Shown: in pieces, positions 34,756 to 43,517 of the stretch
Numbering within the stretch: position 1 is the first letter of the stretch
Layout of the letters: each line of letters begins with the position of its first letter
Assembly (NCBI RefSeq): GCF_040544555.1
Contig: NZ_JBEPKD010000020.1
Span: 11,048-75,047 of the forward strand
Source: Halalkalibacter oceani
GTDB taxonomy: Bacteria > Bacillota > Bacilli > Bacillales > Bacillaceae_D
DNA length: 64,000 bases
Direction of reading: 5' to 3'
Notes under the pieces: generated by a model
What the model was told of the DNA's origin: nothing
Database searches by the model: none
Seen by the model: only the letters and a program-made list of their open reading frames with translations
Made by a program: the position numbers and the translations under genes

Positions 34756-34947
34756 ATGCGTTGTCCAAATTGCCAAAGCAAAGATATTGGAAAAATCGGC
34801 ACGAATCAGTACTATTGCTGGAACTGTTTTGTTGAAATGAGCATTTCTCAAGGAAAGCTGTCTCTTCATCAAGTTGAAGAGGATGGTTCTTTAAGTTCAC
34901 TCGATGATTTGTTTGAGGAACAGGATCTTCAGCTCGATGGAACGTAA
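34756..34947 (+). CDS. Small zinc-ribbon protein of unknown function
   Basis: This 63-residue protein has an N-terminal CPNC and a YCWNC pair about 16 residues apart, a classical four-cysteine zinc ribbon, then an acidic tail (LDDLFEEQDLQLDG). I do not recognise a named family. GAAGGGAG lies 8 bases before ATG 34756, and ATG 34753 is also possible. It is probably cotranscribed with the PRC-barrel gene, in a slot occupied by the glnQHMP genes in B. subtilis. Confidence 0.75.
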   Translation: MRCPNCQSKDIGKIGTNQYYCWNCFVEMSISQGKLSLHQVEEDGSLSSLDDLFEEQDLQLDGT

Positions 34948-35158
34948 GTAAGTTCATGTCCTTGCATTCGGGATCGGTGCAGCCGCATATTCACTGACTG
35001 ATCGAAAAACGAAGAAAGATTCGATTCCTTTATGACATCATTAACCGATAAAAAATCATGGAAACACCTACGATGAATATCATTAAAGCATAAATAGAGA
35101 GGCTGGGACAGAAGCCGAAGTTGAGAGGAAAAAAACATGGCAGTGGCGCCGTTTTGCG

Positions 35159-35277
35159 CAAATCCCCTACTGAAGCGGATTTCTTCGGTAGGGGATTTAA
35201 ACGCAGGAGCAGACTTCGCGCGCTGCCTCGAGATTGAGACAAAAGGGCAAACGACCCGTTGTCTCAATCTCTCTTTT
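35159..35277 (+). terminator. Two hairpins upstream of the AI-2E-family gene
   Basis: AAATCCCCTAC/GTAGGGGATTT (35159-35198) is followed by AGATTGAGACAA/TTGTCTCAATCT with a TCTCTTTT tail (35231-35277). The second is a convincing terminator placed only 17 bases before the next start codon, so it may act as an attenuator. The rest of the 350-base gap shows only the start of a GGCTGGGACAGAAG terminator-class sequence. Confidence 0.6.
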
Positions 35278-35293
35278 AAATGGAGGGGCAGAG

Positions 35294-36355
35294 ATGGGAC
35301 AGACTCAACAAAAGTGGATCGCGCGTTTATTGATTGTTTTGCTGATCTTACTCATTTTATATATGCTGTCGCGGGTAGCCTTCCTTGCAGAACCGTTTTT
35401 GCTCATTGGAAAGGCGCTGCTGTTACCGGTTGGAATTGCTGCGTTGTTAAGCTATTTTCTTCATCCGCTCGTTGAAAAACTTCACCAAAATGGCATGGAA
35501 CGAAGGTGGGCGGTTTCCCTCATTTTTCTGGCGGTGATTGGCCTGATCAGTTTTGTTGTGATGATCGGCCTGCCGTTTTTGATCGCTCAAGTTCAGCATG
35601 CCTTTGCTCAGCTCCCGGGAAAAATAAACGAATTAACAGTGCTCGTCAACCGGCTGCAGGATCAGCTCAATTCGTTACCTGAACCGCTTCAGTCCCAGTC
35701 AAAGGAATGGACCGTCCAGCTCGAAGCGTGGAGTGGAAAAGCATTGGACCAGGTAGAAAAGGTCGCGGTCTTTTTGCTGCATTCCGTTTTCGCTTTTCTC
35801 GTTATTCCCTTTTTAGTGTTTTACTTTCTGAAAGATTATGATCTCGTTGAAAAGACGGCCTGGTATGTAACCCCGCGTAAATGGAGACAGCCGTTGCAGC
35901 GCTATTTGAAGGATCTTGATCAGACGTTCGGCAGCTTTATCCGCGGTCAGCTCCTCGTCTCACTGTCGGTGGCGGTGCTTTCGATCATCGGCTTATGGCT
36001 GCTCGGTGTCCCGTATCCGATTTTGCTCGGGCTGTTTATCGGCGCGGCGGATTTGATCCCGTATTTCGGCGCGTTTATCGGCGCTGCTCCGGCGATCATC
36101 GTCGCTTTGCTGGAATCATGGCAGCTGGCGATCTTTACGGCGATTCTTTTAATCGTCATCCAGCAGGTGGAAGGAAATGTGCTGAGCCCGTTTATCGTCG
36201 GCAAAACCTTGCATCTTCATCCGATGCTGATCATTCTCGCCCTCCTTGTCGGCATTCAGACAGGAGGAGTGATCGGCCTACTCGTCGCCGTACCGATGCT
36301 GGCGATCGCCAAGGTTACGCTCTGGCACTTGCGCCTTCATCTGATGAACGATTGA
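35294..36355 (+). CDS. AI-2E family permease (YrrI-like)
   Basis: The 353-residue polytopic protein has about eight membrane helices and the family signature GLFIGAADLIPYFGAFIGAAP, with QQVEGNVLSPFIVGK downstream. The family was named for autoinducer-2 export, but members also act as Na+/H+ antiporters, so substrate is open. I start at ATG 35294, with GGAGGGG 6 bases upstream. It lies directly before the alaS leader as yrrI does in B. subtilis. Confidence 0.9.
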   Translation: MGQTQQKWIARLLIVLLILLILYMLSRVAFLAEPFLLIGKALLLPVGIAALLSYFLHPLVEKLHQNGMERRWAVSLIFLAVIGLISFVVMIGLPFLIAQVQHAFAQLPGKINELTVLVNRLQDQLNSLPEPLQSQSKEWTVQLEAWSGKALDQVEKVAVFLLHSVFAFLVIPFLVFYFLKDYDLVEKTAWYVTPRKWRQPLQRYLKDLDQTFGSFIRGQLLVSLSVAVLSIIGLWLLGVPYPILLGLFIGAADLIPYFGAFIGAAPAIIVALLESWQLAIFTAILLIVIQQVEGNVLSPFIVGKTLHLHPMLIILALLVGIQTGGVIGLLVAVPMLAIAKVTLWHLRLHLMND

Positions 36356-36380
36356 CATTTGTCAAGCGGCTTCCTATAAT
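36352..36380 (+). promoter_or_regulatory. Sigma-A promoter of the alaS T-box leader
   Basis: Perfect TTGACA (36352-36357), 17-base spacer and perfect TATAAT (36375-36380). The -35 box overlaps the stop codon of the preceding gene. Confidence 0.85.
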
Positions 36381-36384
36381 GAAA

Positions 36385-36630
36385 AGGGCATATAAACATA
36401 GTAAGAATACGTTGAAGGAACGAGTATGAAACAGTCCGTTTACAGAGAAAGGCATCCATGGCTGGAAGATGCCTGAAACGAAGGGTTTCAGAAAGCTGCT
36501 CCTGAGTGCAGGCAAATCCTGCCGTCTAACCGCGTTATGGTCGAAAGTGATAGACGCCGTCGGTGTCTATAAATAGGGTGGTACCGCGTGACATAACTCT
36601 CGTCCCTTATCCGGGAAAGGGAGTTTTTTT
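36385..36630 (+). promoter_or_regulatory. T-box riboswitch controlling alaS
   Basis: Stem I shows GAGTATG and CAGAGAAAGGCATC..GATGCC. A candidate GCT specifier (36495-36497) fits alanine. The T-box AGGGTGGTACCGCG lies at 36575-36588, and the terminator AACTCTCGTCCCTT/AAAGGGAGTT with seven T at 36594-36630. Uncharged tRNA-Ala should permit readthrough into alaS. Confidence 0.92.
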
Positions 36631-36713
36631 GATGCCCGGCCCACAGTGGGGAAGCGATTAGGCCCAGCGCGTGTTTTCGTTTTACATACATATAAATAAG
36701 GAGATGATAGAAG

Positions 36714-39353
36714 ATGAAACCTTTAACATCTGCCCAAGTAAGACAAATGTTTTTAGACTTTTTTAAGGAGAAAGGTCACGATATCGAACCGAGTGCGTCG
36801 CTTGTTCCCCATGAAGATCCGAGCTTGCTCTGGATTAACAGCGGGGTCGCCACGCTAAAGAAATACTTTGACGGTCGAGTGATTCCGGATAACCCGCGGA
36901 TTACAAACGCTCAGAAATCGATTCGGACGAACGATATTGAAAATGTCGGTAAGACGGCGCGCCATCATACGTTTTTTGAAATGCTCGGCAACTTCTCAAT
37001 CGGCGATTACTTCAAAGAAGAAGCAATTGAATGGGCGTGGGAATTTTTAACGAGTGAACGCTGGATCGGCTTTGAAGCGGATAAACTGTCCGTCACGGTG
37101 CACCCTGAGGATGATGAGGCTTATGTATACTGGAAGGAAAAGATCGGCATTCCCGAAGAGCGCATCATTCGCTTAGAAGGCAACTTCTGGGACATCGGTG
37201 AAGGACCGAGCGGACCGAATACGGAAATTTTCTATGACCGTGGACCGTCTTACGGCGACGATGCCAATGACCCCGAGCTTTATCCAGGGGGAGAAAATGA
37301 CCGCTATTTAGAAGTATGGAACCTCGTCTTTTCACAGTTCAATCATAATCCTGACGGAAGCTATACACCGCTTCCGAAAAAGAATATTGATACAGGGATG
37401 GGCCTTGAGCGGATGGTATCCGTTATTCAGGATGTGCCGACGAACTTTGAGACGGATTTATTTATGCCGATCATTCGCGCGACGGAGCAGCAGACATCTG
37501 TTCACTACGGACAGGAGGAAGAAAAAGATGTCGCCTTTAAGGTGATCGCCGACCATATTCGTACGGTAACATTCGCCGTTGGGGACGGAGCGCTTCCTTC
37601 AAATGAAGGACGAGGCTATGTGCTGCGCCGCCTTTTGCGCCGCGCTGTCCGCTATGCGAAGCTGATCGGGATTGACCGGCCGTTTATGTATCAGCTCGTG
37701 CCGGTTGTCGGAGAAATCATGGTTGATTTTTATCCCGAGGTCAAAGAGAAAAACGATTTTATCCAGAAGGTCATTAAAAACGAAGAAGAGCGCTTCCACG
37801 AAACGCTTCATGAAGGATTGACGATTCTTGAGAAAATTCTTGATGATGCGATAGCCGCCAAGAAAACAACAATTGCCGGCGAGGATGTTTTCCGTCTTTA
37901 TGACACGTACGGGTTTCCAATTGACCTGACGGAGGAATATGTAGAGGAGAAAGGCTTAACGATTGATCGTGAGGGGTTCGAGAAGGCGATGGAAGGTCAG
38001 CGCTCAAGAGCACGCTCGGCAAGACAGGAATCCGGCTCGATGCAGGTGCAGGACGAATTGCTCGGCGAGATTGTCGTCGAAAGCAAGTTTGTCGGCTACG
38101 ATACGCTGGCGACGACGGCGAAGGTCGAAGTGCTTATTCATGATAAGCAAAAGGTCGACATCGTCGGAGCGGGTGAACAGGCGCAGCTTATCTTAAACGA
38201 AACACCTTTTTATGCCGAAAGTGGCGGACAGGTGGCTGATAAAGGCGTCCTCCGCGGCGACGGTGTCCTCGCTGAAGTGACGGATGTCAGCAAAGCGCCG
38301 AACGGCCAGCATCTTCACCATGTGACGGTGAAGGAAGGGACGCTAAAGCAGGGGGCAGAGGTGCGCTGTGTCGTCGAAGAAACGGAGCGGACGGCAATTG
38401 TCAAAAACCATACCGCCACACATCTTCTGCATCAAGCGCTTAAGGATGTGCTTGGCGAGCATGTTAACCAGGCCGGTTCCCTCGTTTCCGAGGAACGACT
38501 CCGTTTCGATTTCTCGCATTTTGGCCAAGTTAATGAAGAGGAAATCGCCAAGGTCGAAGCGATTGTCAATGAACAGATCTGGCATTCTCTTCAAGTCGAT
38601 ATCTCTCTAAAAAATATTGACGAAGCGAGAGCGATGGGCGCGATGGCCCTATTCGGCGAAAAGTACGGCGATATCGTCCGCGTTGTAAAAGTCGGCGATT
38701 ACAGCCTTGAGCTGTGCGGTGGCTGTCACGTCAGAAATACGGCGGAAATTGGACTGTTCAAAATCGTGACGGAATCCGGAATTGGGGCCGGCGTGAGACG
38801 GATCGAAGCAGTGACAGGCAAGGCGGCTTATCACTATATGAATGACCAGCTTCAGCTGTTGAAACAGGCCGCTGCCAGTTTAAAGGCAAAGCGCGTTGTC
38901 GATGTGCCGGCAAGAATCGAAGCGACACAGCAGCAAATCAAGGAATTGCAGCGTGAGAACGAATCGTTAACGCAAAAATTAAGCAACCTTGAAGCGGGAA
39001 GTCTTGTCGATGAAGCTATTACGGTGAACGATGTCCAGCTGCTGGCGAAAAAGGTTGAAGCGAAGGATATGGACAGCCTGCGCGCGATAGTCGATAAGCT
39101 GAAGCAGGACATTGGTTCAGGAGTGATTGTCCTCGGCGCTGTGACAGGCGGCAAGGTAAACATTAGTGCCGGAGTGACAAAGGATTTAGTAGCAGAAGGC
39201 TACCATGCAGGAAGGATCGTCAAGGAAGTCGCCTCTCGTTGCGGCGGTGGCGGTGGCGGCCGTCCGGATATGGCGCAGGCTGGCGGAAAGAATCCGGAGC
39301 AGCTTGAACAGGCGCTTGCTTATGTGCAAGAATATATTCATACGATTTCCTAA
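36714..39353 (+). CDS. alaS: Alanyl-tRNA synthetase
   Basis: The 879-residue class II synthetase charges tRNA-Ala and edits Ser and Gly errors. It has the catalytic core (NSGVATLKKYFDGR, GEGPSGPNTEIFYDRG), the editing domain zinc motif HTATHLLHQ with CGGCHV, and a C-terminal coiled coil plus the glycine-rich GGGGGGRPDMAQAGG DHHA1 segment. AAGGAGATG precedes the ATG. Regulated by the T-box leader upstream. Confidence 0.98.
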   Translation: MKPLTSAQVRQMFLDFFKEKGHDIEPSASLVPHEDPSLLWINSGVATLKKYFDGRVIPDNPRITNAQKSIRTNDIENVGKTARHHTFFEMLGNFSIGDYFKEEAIEWAWEFLTSERWIGFEADKLSVTVHPEDDEAYVYWKEKIGIPEERIIRLEGNFWDIGEGPSGPNTEIFYDRGPSYGDDANDPELYPGGENDRYLEVWNLVFSQFNHNPDGSYTPLPKKNIDTGMGLERMVSVIQDVPTNFETDLFMPIIRATEQQTSVHYGQEEEKDVAFKVIADHIRTVTFAVGDGALPSNEGRGYVLRRLLRRAVRYAKLIGIDRPFMYQLVPVVGEIMVDFYPEVKEKNDFIQKVIKNEEERFHETLHEGLTILEKILDDAIAAKKTTIAGEDVFRLYDTYGFPIDLTEEYVEEKGLTIDREGFEKAMEGQRSRARSARQESGSMQVQDELLGEIVVESKFVGYDTLATTAKVEVLIHDKQKVDIVGAGEQAQLILNETPFYAESGGQVADKGVLRGDGVLAEVTDVSKAPNGQHLHHVTVKEGTLKQGAEVRCVVEETERTAIVKNHTATHLLHQALKDVLGEHVNQAGSLVSEERLRFDFSHFGQVNEEEIAKVEAIVNEQIWHSLQVDISLKNIDEARAMGAMALFGEKYGDIVRVVKVGDYSLELCGGCHVRNTAEIGLFKIVTESGIGAGVRRIEAVTGKAAYHYMNDQLQLLKQAAASLKAKRVVDVPARIEATQQQIKELQRENESLTQKLSNLEAGSLVDEAITVNDVQLLAKKVEAKDMDSLRAIVDKLKQDIGSGVIVLGAVTGGKVNISAGVTKDLVAEGYHAGRIVKEVASRCGGGGGGRPDMAQAGGKNPEQLEQALAYVQEYIHTIS

Positions 39354-39432
39354 TTTCCTGCTTTTGGTGTACAATGAAAGGTAAACAAGCAATAGAGAAC
39401 GTTTTTATTGCAAAATGAAAGAGGTGTTTGTG

Positions 39433-39705
39433 ATGAGCTCTATGGACAAGACAATGCAGTTTAATTTTCCGGATGATTCGGTCGATGTTGATGTCCAAGA
39501 GGTACTCCTTTCTGTATATGGGGCGCTGGAGGAGAAAGGCTATAATCCCATCAATCAAATTGTCGGCTATTTACTCTCTGGAGATCCTGCGTACATTCCC
39601 CGGCATAAAGATGCGCGTACCCTCATTCGCAAGCTTGAGCGCGATGAGCTGATTGAAGAGTTAGTGAAATCCTATTTATCACAGCACCGTAAGGAGAATG
39701 AATGA
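39433..39705 (+). CDS. IreB/YrzL family regulatory protein (UPF0297)
   Basis: The 90-residue helical protein (MSSMDKTMQFNFPDD, YGALEEKGYNPINQIVGYLLSGDPAYI) is a clear UPF0297 member. In Enterococcus its homologue IreB is phosphorylated by the PASTA kinase IreK and lowers cephalosporin resistance. In Bacillus the role is unknown. Start ATG 39433 follows GAAAGAGGTG. Its stop overlaps the ruvX start by 4 bases. Confidence 0.92.
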   Translation: MSSMDKTMQFNFPDDSVDVDVQEVLLSVYGALEEKGYNPINQIVGYLLSGDPAYIPRHKDARTLIRKLERDELIEELVKSYLSQHRKENE

Positions 39706-40124
39706 GAGCATTAGGGTTGGATGTCGGAACGAAGACGATTGGCGTGGCTTTGAGCGATGAGCTTGGCTGGACGGCGCAGGGACTGGAAACGATTAAGCGA
39801 AGCGAAGAGGAGCCAGACCAGGACTTTTTAACAATAAAGCGCATGGTGGAGCAATATGATGTTCACACTATCGTAGTAGGACTGCCGAAGAATATGAATG
39901 GAACGATCGGCCCAAGCGGTGAACGGAGCGAGCAGTTTGCCGAGCAGCTGCAGACGCATGTACCGGACTGCGAGCTGAAAATGTGGGACGAGCGTCTAAC
40001 GACTGTCGCTGCGGAGAAAATGCTGATTTCAGCTGATGTCAGTCGAAAGAAACGAAAAAAGGTCATTGATAAAATGGCTGCCGTTATGATCCTGCAAGGC
40101 TATCTTGATCATAAGGGAAACTAG
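39702..40124 (+). CDS. ruvX: YqgF/RuvX-type RNase H-fold nuclease
   Basis: The 140-residue protein (YrrK in B. subtilis) has the RNase H-like core LGLDVGTKTIGVALSD and the downstream MWDERLTTVAAE, with acidic active-site residues Asp and Glu kept. The family is described as a Holliday-junction resolvase-like enzyme and as a factor in 16S rRNA 5' maturation. The ATGA overlap with the IreB-like gene indicates coupled translation, and the DUF1292 gene follows 16 bases later. Confidence 0.94.
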   Translation: MRALGLDVGTKTIGVALSDELGWTAQGLETIKRSEEEPDQDFLTIKRMVEQYDVHTIVVGLPKNMNGTIGPSGERSEQFAEQLQTHVPDCELKMWDERLTTVAAEKMLISADVSRKKRKKVIDKMAAVMILQGYLDHKGN

Positions 40125-40140
40125 GAAAAGAGGTGCGACG

Positions 40141-40428
40141 ATGACGCAAGAAGAAAAAGATCGTATTGTGATTCCCGATGAAAACGGGGATGAACATTTA
40201 TTTGATGAGTTGTTTAAATTTACGGTGGACGAAACCGGGAAATCCTATATTCTTGTTACACCCGTTGGCGAAGAGGCCGATGAGGATGAAGAGGTAGAAG
40301 TATTCGCGTTTCGTTATGAAGACCGTGACGAGGAAGAAAACGACATCGCGCTCTTCCCGATCGAAACCGACGCTGAATGGGAAATCGTTGAAGAGATGCT
40401 CAACACGTTTTCGGAAGAAGATCAATAA
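40141..40428 (+). CDS. DUF1292 acidic protein (YrzB-like)
   Basis: This 95-residue, very acidic protein has no membrane segment. IVIPDENGDEHLFDELFKF and the FRYEDRDEEENDIALFPI stretch are typical of DUF1292. Function is unknown, but the yrzL-ruvX-yrzB order is conserved across Firmicutes. AAGAGGTG precedes ATG 40141, and a strong terminator follows. Confidence 0.9.
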   Translation: MTQEEKDRIVIPDENGDEHLFDELFKFTVDETGKSYILVTPVGEEADEDEEVEVFAFRYEDRDEEENDIALFPIETDAEWEIVEEMLNTFSEEDQ

Positions 40429-40438
40429 GAAGGAACGG

Positions 40439-40488
40439 GAACATCCAAAAGGATCAGATTTTGATCTAAGGATGTTCTCTTTTTTTGA
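40439..40488 (+). terminator. Terminator after the yrzL-ruvX-yrzB unit
   Basis: GGGAACATCC pairs with GGATGTTCTC, with an inner GATCAGATTTTGATC hairpin, followed by seven T. Confidence 0.8.
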
Positions 40489-40525
40489 AAATGTAGTATA
40501 ATAAGACGGTGGAAGGGGGAGAAGG

Positions 40526-41665
40526 ATGTCTGATTCCAACGAAAAACCACGAAATGATCTATATGAAGAACGGGTTTCTCAGGCGAAAGTCGTGAGAAAG
40601 ATCGTCTTTTTTTGTGTCATCGGATTCATTCTAATTGGAACCATCCTGCTTACAAGCGGGTATTTTTATATAAAAAATGCACTTGGCCCAATGAATGAAG
40701 AAAATCCGCAGGAAGTTGAAGTCACGATTCCAATCGGTTCATCTGCCAGTCAAATTGGAACCATTTTAGAAGAAGAAGGTCTTGTCCGCAATGGAGCGTT
40801 ATTCCGTTATTTTGTCCGCTACAACAATGAGAGTGGATTCCAGGCTGGAGACTATGTCCTTTCCACTGCGATGACGATGGATGAAATGATCGCAGCCTTA
40901 AAGGATGGACGCGTGATTCAGGAGGCGGAGCTCGTTTTCACCGTGCCAGAAGGATTGTGGCTTGAAGATATCGCCGGAATCATAGCTGAGAATACAGAGC
41001 ATTCTGTTGAAGAAGTGATGGAAGTGCTTAATGATCGCGAGTATATTGAAAGCCTGATTCACCGCTATGCGATGCTGACAGATGAAGTGTTGCAGGAAGG
41101 GATCCGTTATCCGCTTGAAGGGTATTTATTTCCGGCGCGCTATGACTTTCTTGAGGACAACCCGCCGATTAAAGAAATCATCGAGACGATGCTTGACCGG
41201 ACGGAAGCCGAAGTTGACCCGTTTCTCGCCGAAGTCGAGGATGGGGAGTATACGCTACATAACATCCTCACGCTCGCTTCAATTATTGAACGGGAAGCGC
41301 AGCATTCCGAGGATCGCTACTTAATTTCCGGGGTCTTGTATAACCGGCTTGAGCAGGGGATGAGACTTCAGGTTGATCCGACAGTGTCTTACGCGCTTGG
41401 CGAGCATCGCTATATGACAACTTACAATGATTTGGAAGTGGACTCGCCTTACAATACGTATTTGTATCCAGGCATTCCAATCGGGCCAATCGCCAGTCCG
41501 GGCAGCGACTCGATCCGGGCCGCATTCCAGCCGGAGGAGACAGATTACGTCTACTTCTATGCGCGCTATAATGGCGAAGTGATTTATAATGAGACATATG
41601 AAGGGCATAATCAAACCCATCAAATGTATCGTGATGAATGGATTGAAGCAGAAAGTGAAGAATAG
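40526..41665 (+). CDS. mltG: Endolytic murein transglycosylase MltG
   Basis: MltG cuts nascent peptidoglycan strands and is thought to end their elongation. The 379-residue product has one N-terminal membrane anchor (about residues 28-50), a LysM-like domain (VTIPIGSSASQIGTILEEEGL) and the YceG catalytic domain with Glu in LASIIEREAQ, followed by the YNTYLYPGIPIGPIASPG motif. It corresponds to B. subtilis YrrL. A G-rich ribosome site precedes the ATG. Confidence 0.96.
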   Translation: MSDSNEKPRNDLYEERVSQAKVVRKIVFFCVIGFILIGTILLTSGYFYIKNALGPMNEENPQEVEVTIPIGSSASQIGTILEEEGLVRNGALFRYFVRYNNESGFQAGDYVLSTAMTMDEMIAALKDGRVIQEAELVFTVPEGLWLEDIAGIIAENTEHSVEEVMEVLNDREYIESLIHRYAMLTDEVLQEGIRYPLEGYLFPARYDFLEDNPPIKEIIETMLDRTEAEVDPFLAEVEDGEYTLHNILTLASIIEREAQHSEDRYLISGVLYNRLEQGMRLQVDPTVSYALGEHRYMTTYNDLEVDSPYNTYLYPGIPIGPIASPGSDSIRAAFQPEETDYVYFYARYNGEVIYNETYEGHNQTHQMYRDEWIEAESEE

Positions 41666-41734
41666 GGAACAGCAGGTTGACCCACTTTGAGCTTCACCGG
41701 CTGCGTCTCGTCAAAGCCTTTTCAATAATCAACC

Positions 41735-41776
41735 GGGGTGTGCCAAAAGGGTTTTCCTTAGGCACACCCTCTCTTA
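41735..41776 (+). terminator. Terminator after mltG
   Basis: GGGTGTGCCAAAAGG pairs with CCTTAGGCACACCC, followed by TCTCTT. It shares its stem with the secF terminator. Confidence 0.85.
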
Positions 41777-41911
41777 CTGGAATAGAGGATGCTGGGATAG
41801 AACGAACATGCCAAACGAAGAATCATGCAGCGGTGCAGGGACGCCCTCTGCCATTTGGACGATACCTTGTAGGTAGAACAGTTTGTCACAGCTTCAGACT
41901 GGAGGAACGGA

Positions 41912-42556
41912 ATGAGCGAAAAAGAAGTAGTGTATTATCTTCATTCACTGTTGCCGGCCCGACCTGACAAAATTGTCGAGATGGAACATTTTGCTACGGA
42001 GCATGATGTTCCGATCATGGATCTGGTCGGCATGGAGTGCCTGCTCCAGCAGCTTAAGCTGGTGAAGCCGAAGCGGATTTTGGAAATTGGCACGGCAATC
42101 GGCTATTCAGCAAGCAGAATGGCGCTGGCGTTGCCTGAAGCTGTGATTGTCACCATCGAGCGCGATGAGACGCGTTATGAGCAGGCGCTGGCGAATGTGC
42201 AGGAGCTGAATTTGACGGATCGGATTGAAGTATGGCATGGCGATGCCCTGGAATTGAGCCAAAAACTTGAATTCGAGTCCCTTTTTGATGTATTATTTAT
42301 TGATGCCGCTAAAGGTCAATACAAACGATTTTTTGAGATGTATGGGTCATATGTGAAAAAAGGCGGCGTGATCTTTTCGGATAATGTCCTGTTTCGTGGC
42401 CTTGTTGCTGCTGACCATATTGAAAATAAACGATTACGCCAATTAACGAATAAAATTAAAACGTATAACAGCTGGCTCATGTCCCGATCTGATTATGATA
42501 CGACCATTATCCCGGTCGGTGACGGCCTTGCTGTAAGCGTGAAAAAGGAAGAGTAG
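41912..42556 (+). CDS. trmR: tRNA 5-hydroxyuridine methyltransferase TrmR
   Basis: The 214-residue SAM-dependent O-methyltransferase has motif I ILEIGTAIGYSASRMA, an acidic cofactor residue in TIERDE and the metal/substrate motif DVLFIDAAKGQY. B. subtilis TrmR (YrrM) methylates ho5U34 of tRNA to mo5U34. The next two genes encode the enzymes that make ho5U, so the assignment is well supported by context. GGAGGAACGG precedes the ATG. Confidence 0.92.
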   Translation: MSEKEVVYYLHSLLPARPDKIVEMEHFATEHDVPIMDLVGMECLLQQLKLVKPKRILEIGTAIGYSASRMALALPEAVIVTIERDETRYEQALANVQELNLTDRIEVWHGDALELSQKLEFESLFDVLFIDAAKGQYKRFFEMYGSYVKKGGVIFSDNVLFRGLVAADHIENKRLRQLTNKIKTYNSWLMSRSDYDTTIIPVGDGLAVSVKKEE

Positions 42557-42569
42557 GAAGGGGATAGAT

Positions 42570-43502
42570 ATGAACAAGAAGCCAGAGTTGCTAGTGACCC
42601 CTAAAGACCTTGACGCTGTATCGCGGGTTTTTGCAGCAGGGGCAGATGCGGTCATCATTGGCGAAGAACGCTACGGGCTGCGGTTAGCCGGCGAATTCTC
42701 CCGCGCTGATATACGAGCAGCTGTCACGATTGCCCATGAACAGGGAAAACGGGTCTATGTAGCAATGAATGCGATATTTCATAATGATAAAGTGGGGGAG
42801 CTTGCTGACTATGTTGCCTTTTTGCAAGAGGCAGGCGTCGATGCGATTGTATTCGGAGATCCGGCTGTCTTGATGACGGTGCGTCAGGCCGCTCCGGGCA
42901 TGAGATTGCATTGGAATACGGAAACGACCGCGACGAATTGGTATACAGCCAATTACTGGGGGAAGAAAGGCGCAGCCCGGGCTGTGCTCGCCCGTGAATT
43001 GAGCATGGATGAAATTGTGGAAATCAAGGAGAATGCCGAAGTCGAGATTGAAGTGCAGGTTCATGGAATGACCTGTATGTTCCAGTCGAAGCGGACGTTG
43101 ATCGGGAATTACATGCAATTTCAAGGAAAGAATCTCGCCGTCGAGCGCCGGACAAAGGACCGGCAATTATGGTTATACGATGCCGAGCGTGAGGCGCGTT
43201 ATCCGATTTTTGAAGACGAGAACGGAACGCATATTATGAGCCCGAATGATATTTGCATCATCGATGAGCTGGAAGAGATAATCGAAGCAGGCGTAGACAG
43301 CTTTAAAATTGACGGCATCCTTAAGGAGACGGACTACCTTGAAAAGGTAACGGCTCTTTACAGAGAGGCGATTGATCTTTGCGCCGACGAACCAGAGCAA
43401 TACGCGGAGAAAAAAGAGGCGTTACTGGCAGAGGCCGAAGCGCTTCAGCCGCAGAATCGAAAATTGGATACCGGCTTTTTCTTTAAAGAAACGGTCTATT
43501 AG
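42570..43502 (+). CDS. trhP1: tRNA U34 hydroxylation protein TrhP1 (U32 family)
   Basis: The 310-residue U32-family protein (YrrN) works with TrhP2 in prephenate-dependent hydroxylation of tRNA uridine 34. It has the TIM-barrel start PELLVTPKDLDAVSRVFAAGADAV-like segment and VHGMTCMFQSKRTLIGNY. At the position where TrhP2 keeps its cysteine cluster only one cysteine remains, so an Fe-S site is unlikely in this subunit. It starts 13 bases after trmR. Confidence 0.92.
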   Translation: MNKKPELLVTPKDLDAVSRVFAAGADAVIIGEERYGLRLAGEFSRADIRAAVTIAHEQGKRVYVAMNAIFHNDKVGELADYVAFLQEAGVDAIVFGDPAVLMTVRQAAPGMRLHWNTETTATNWYTANYWGKKGAARAVLARELSMDEIVEIKENAEVEIEVQVHGMTCMFQSKRTLIGNYMQFQGKNLAVERRTKDRQLWLYDAEREARYPIFEDENGTHIMSPNDICIIDELEEIIEAGVDSFKIDGILKETDYLEKVTALYREAIDLCADEPEQYAEKKEALLAEAEALQPQNRKLDTGFFFKETVY

Positions 43503-43517
43503 AAAGGAGGAAACGGG

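Noticed and set aside
35137..35475. Open frame of 112 codons overlapping the start of the AI-2E permease gene
   Set aside because: It is out of frame with the permease and covers two hairpins. The permease has a proper ribosome site at ATG 35294.
41677..41967. Open frame of 96 codons between mltG and trmR
   Set aside because: It spans the mltG terminator and the trmR ribosome site and shows no protein-like pattern.
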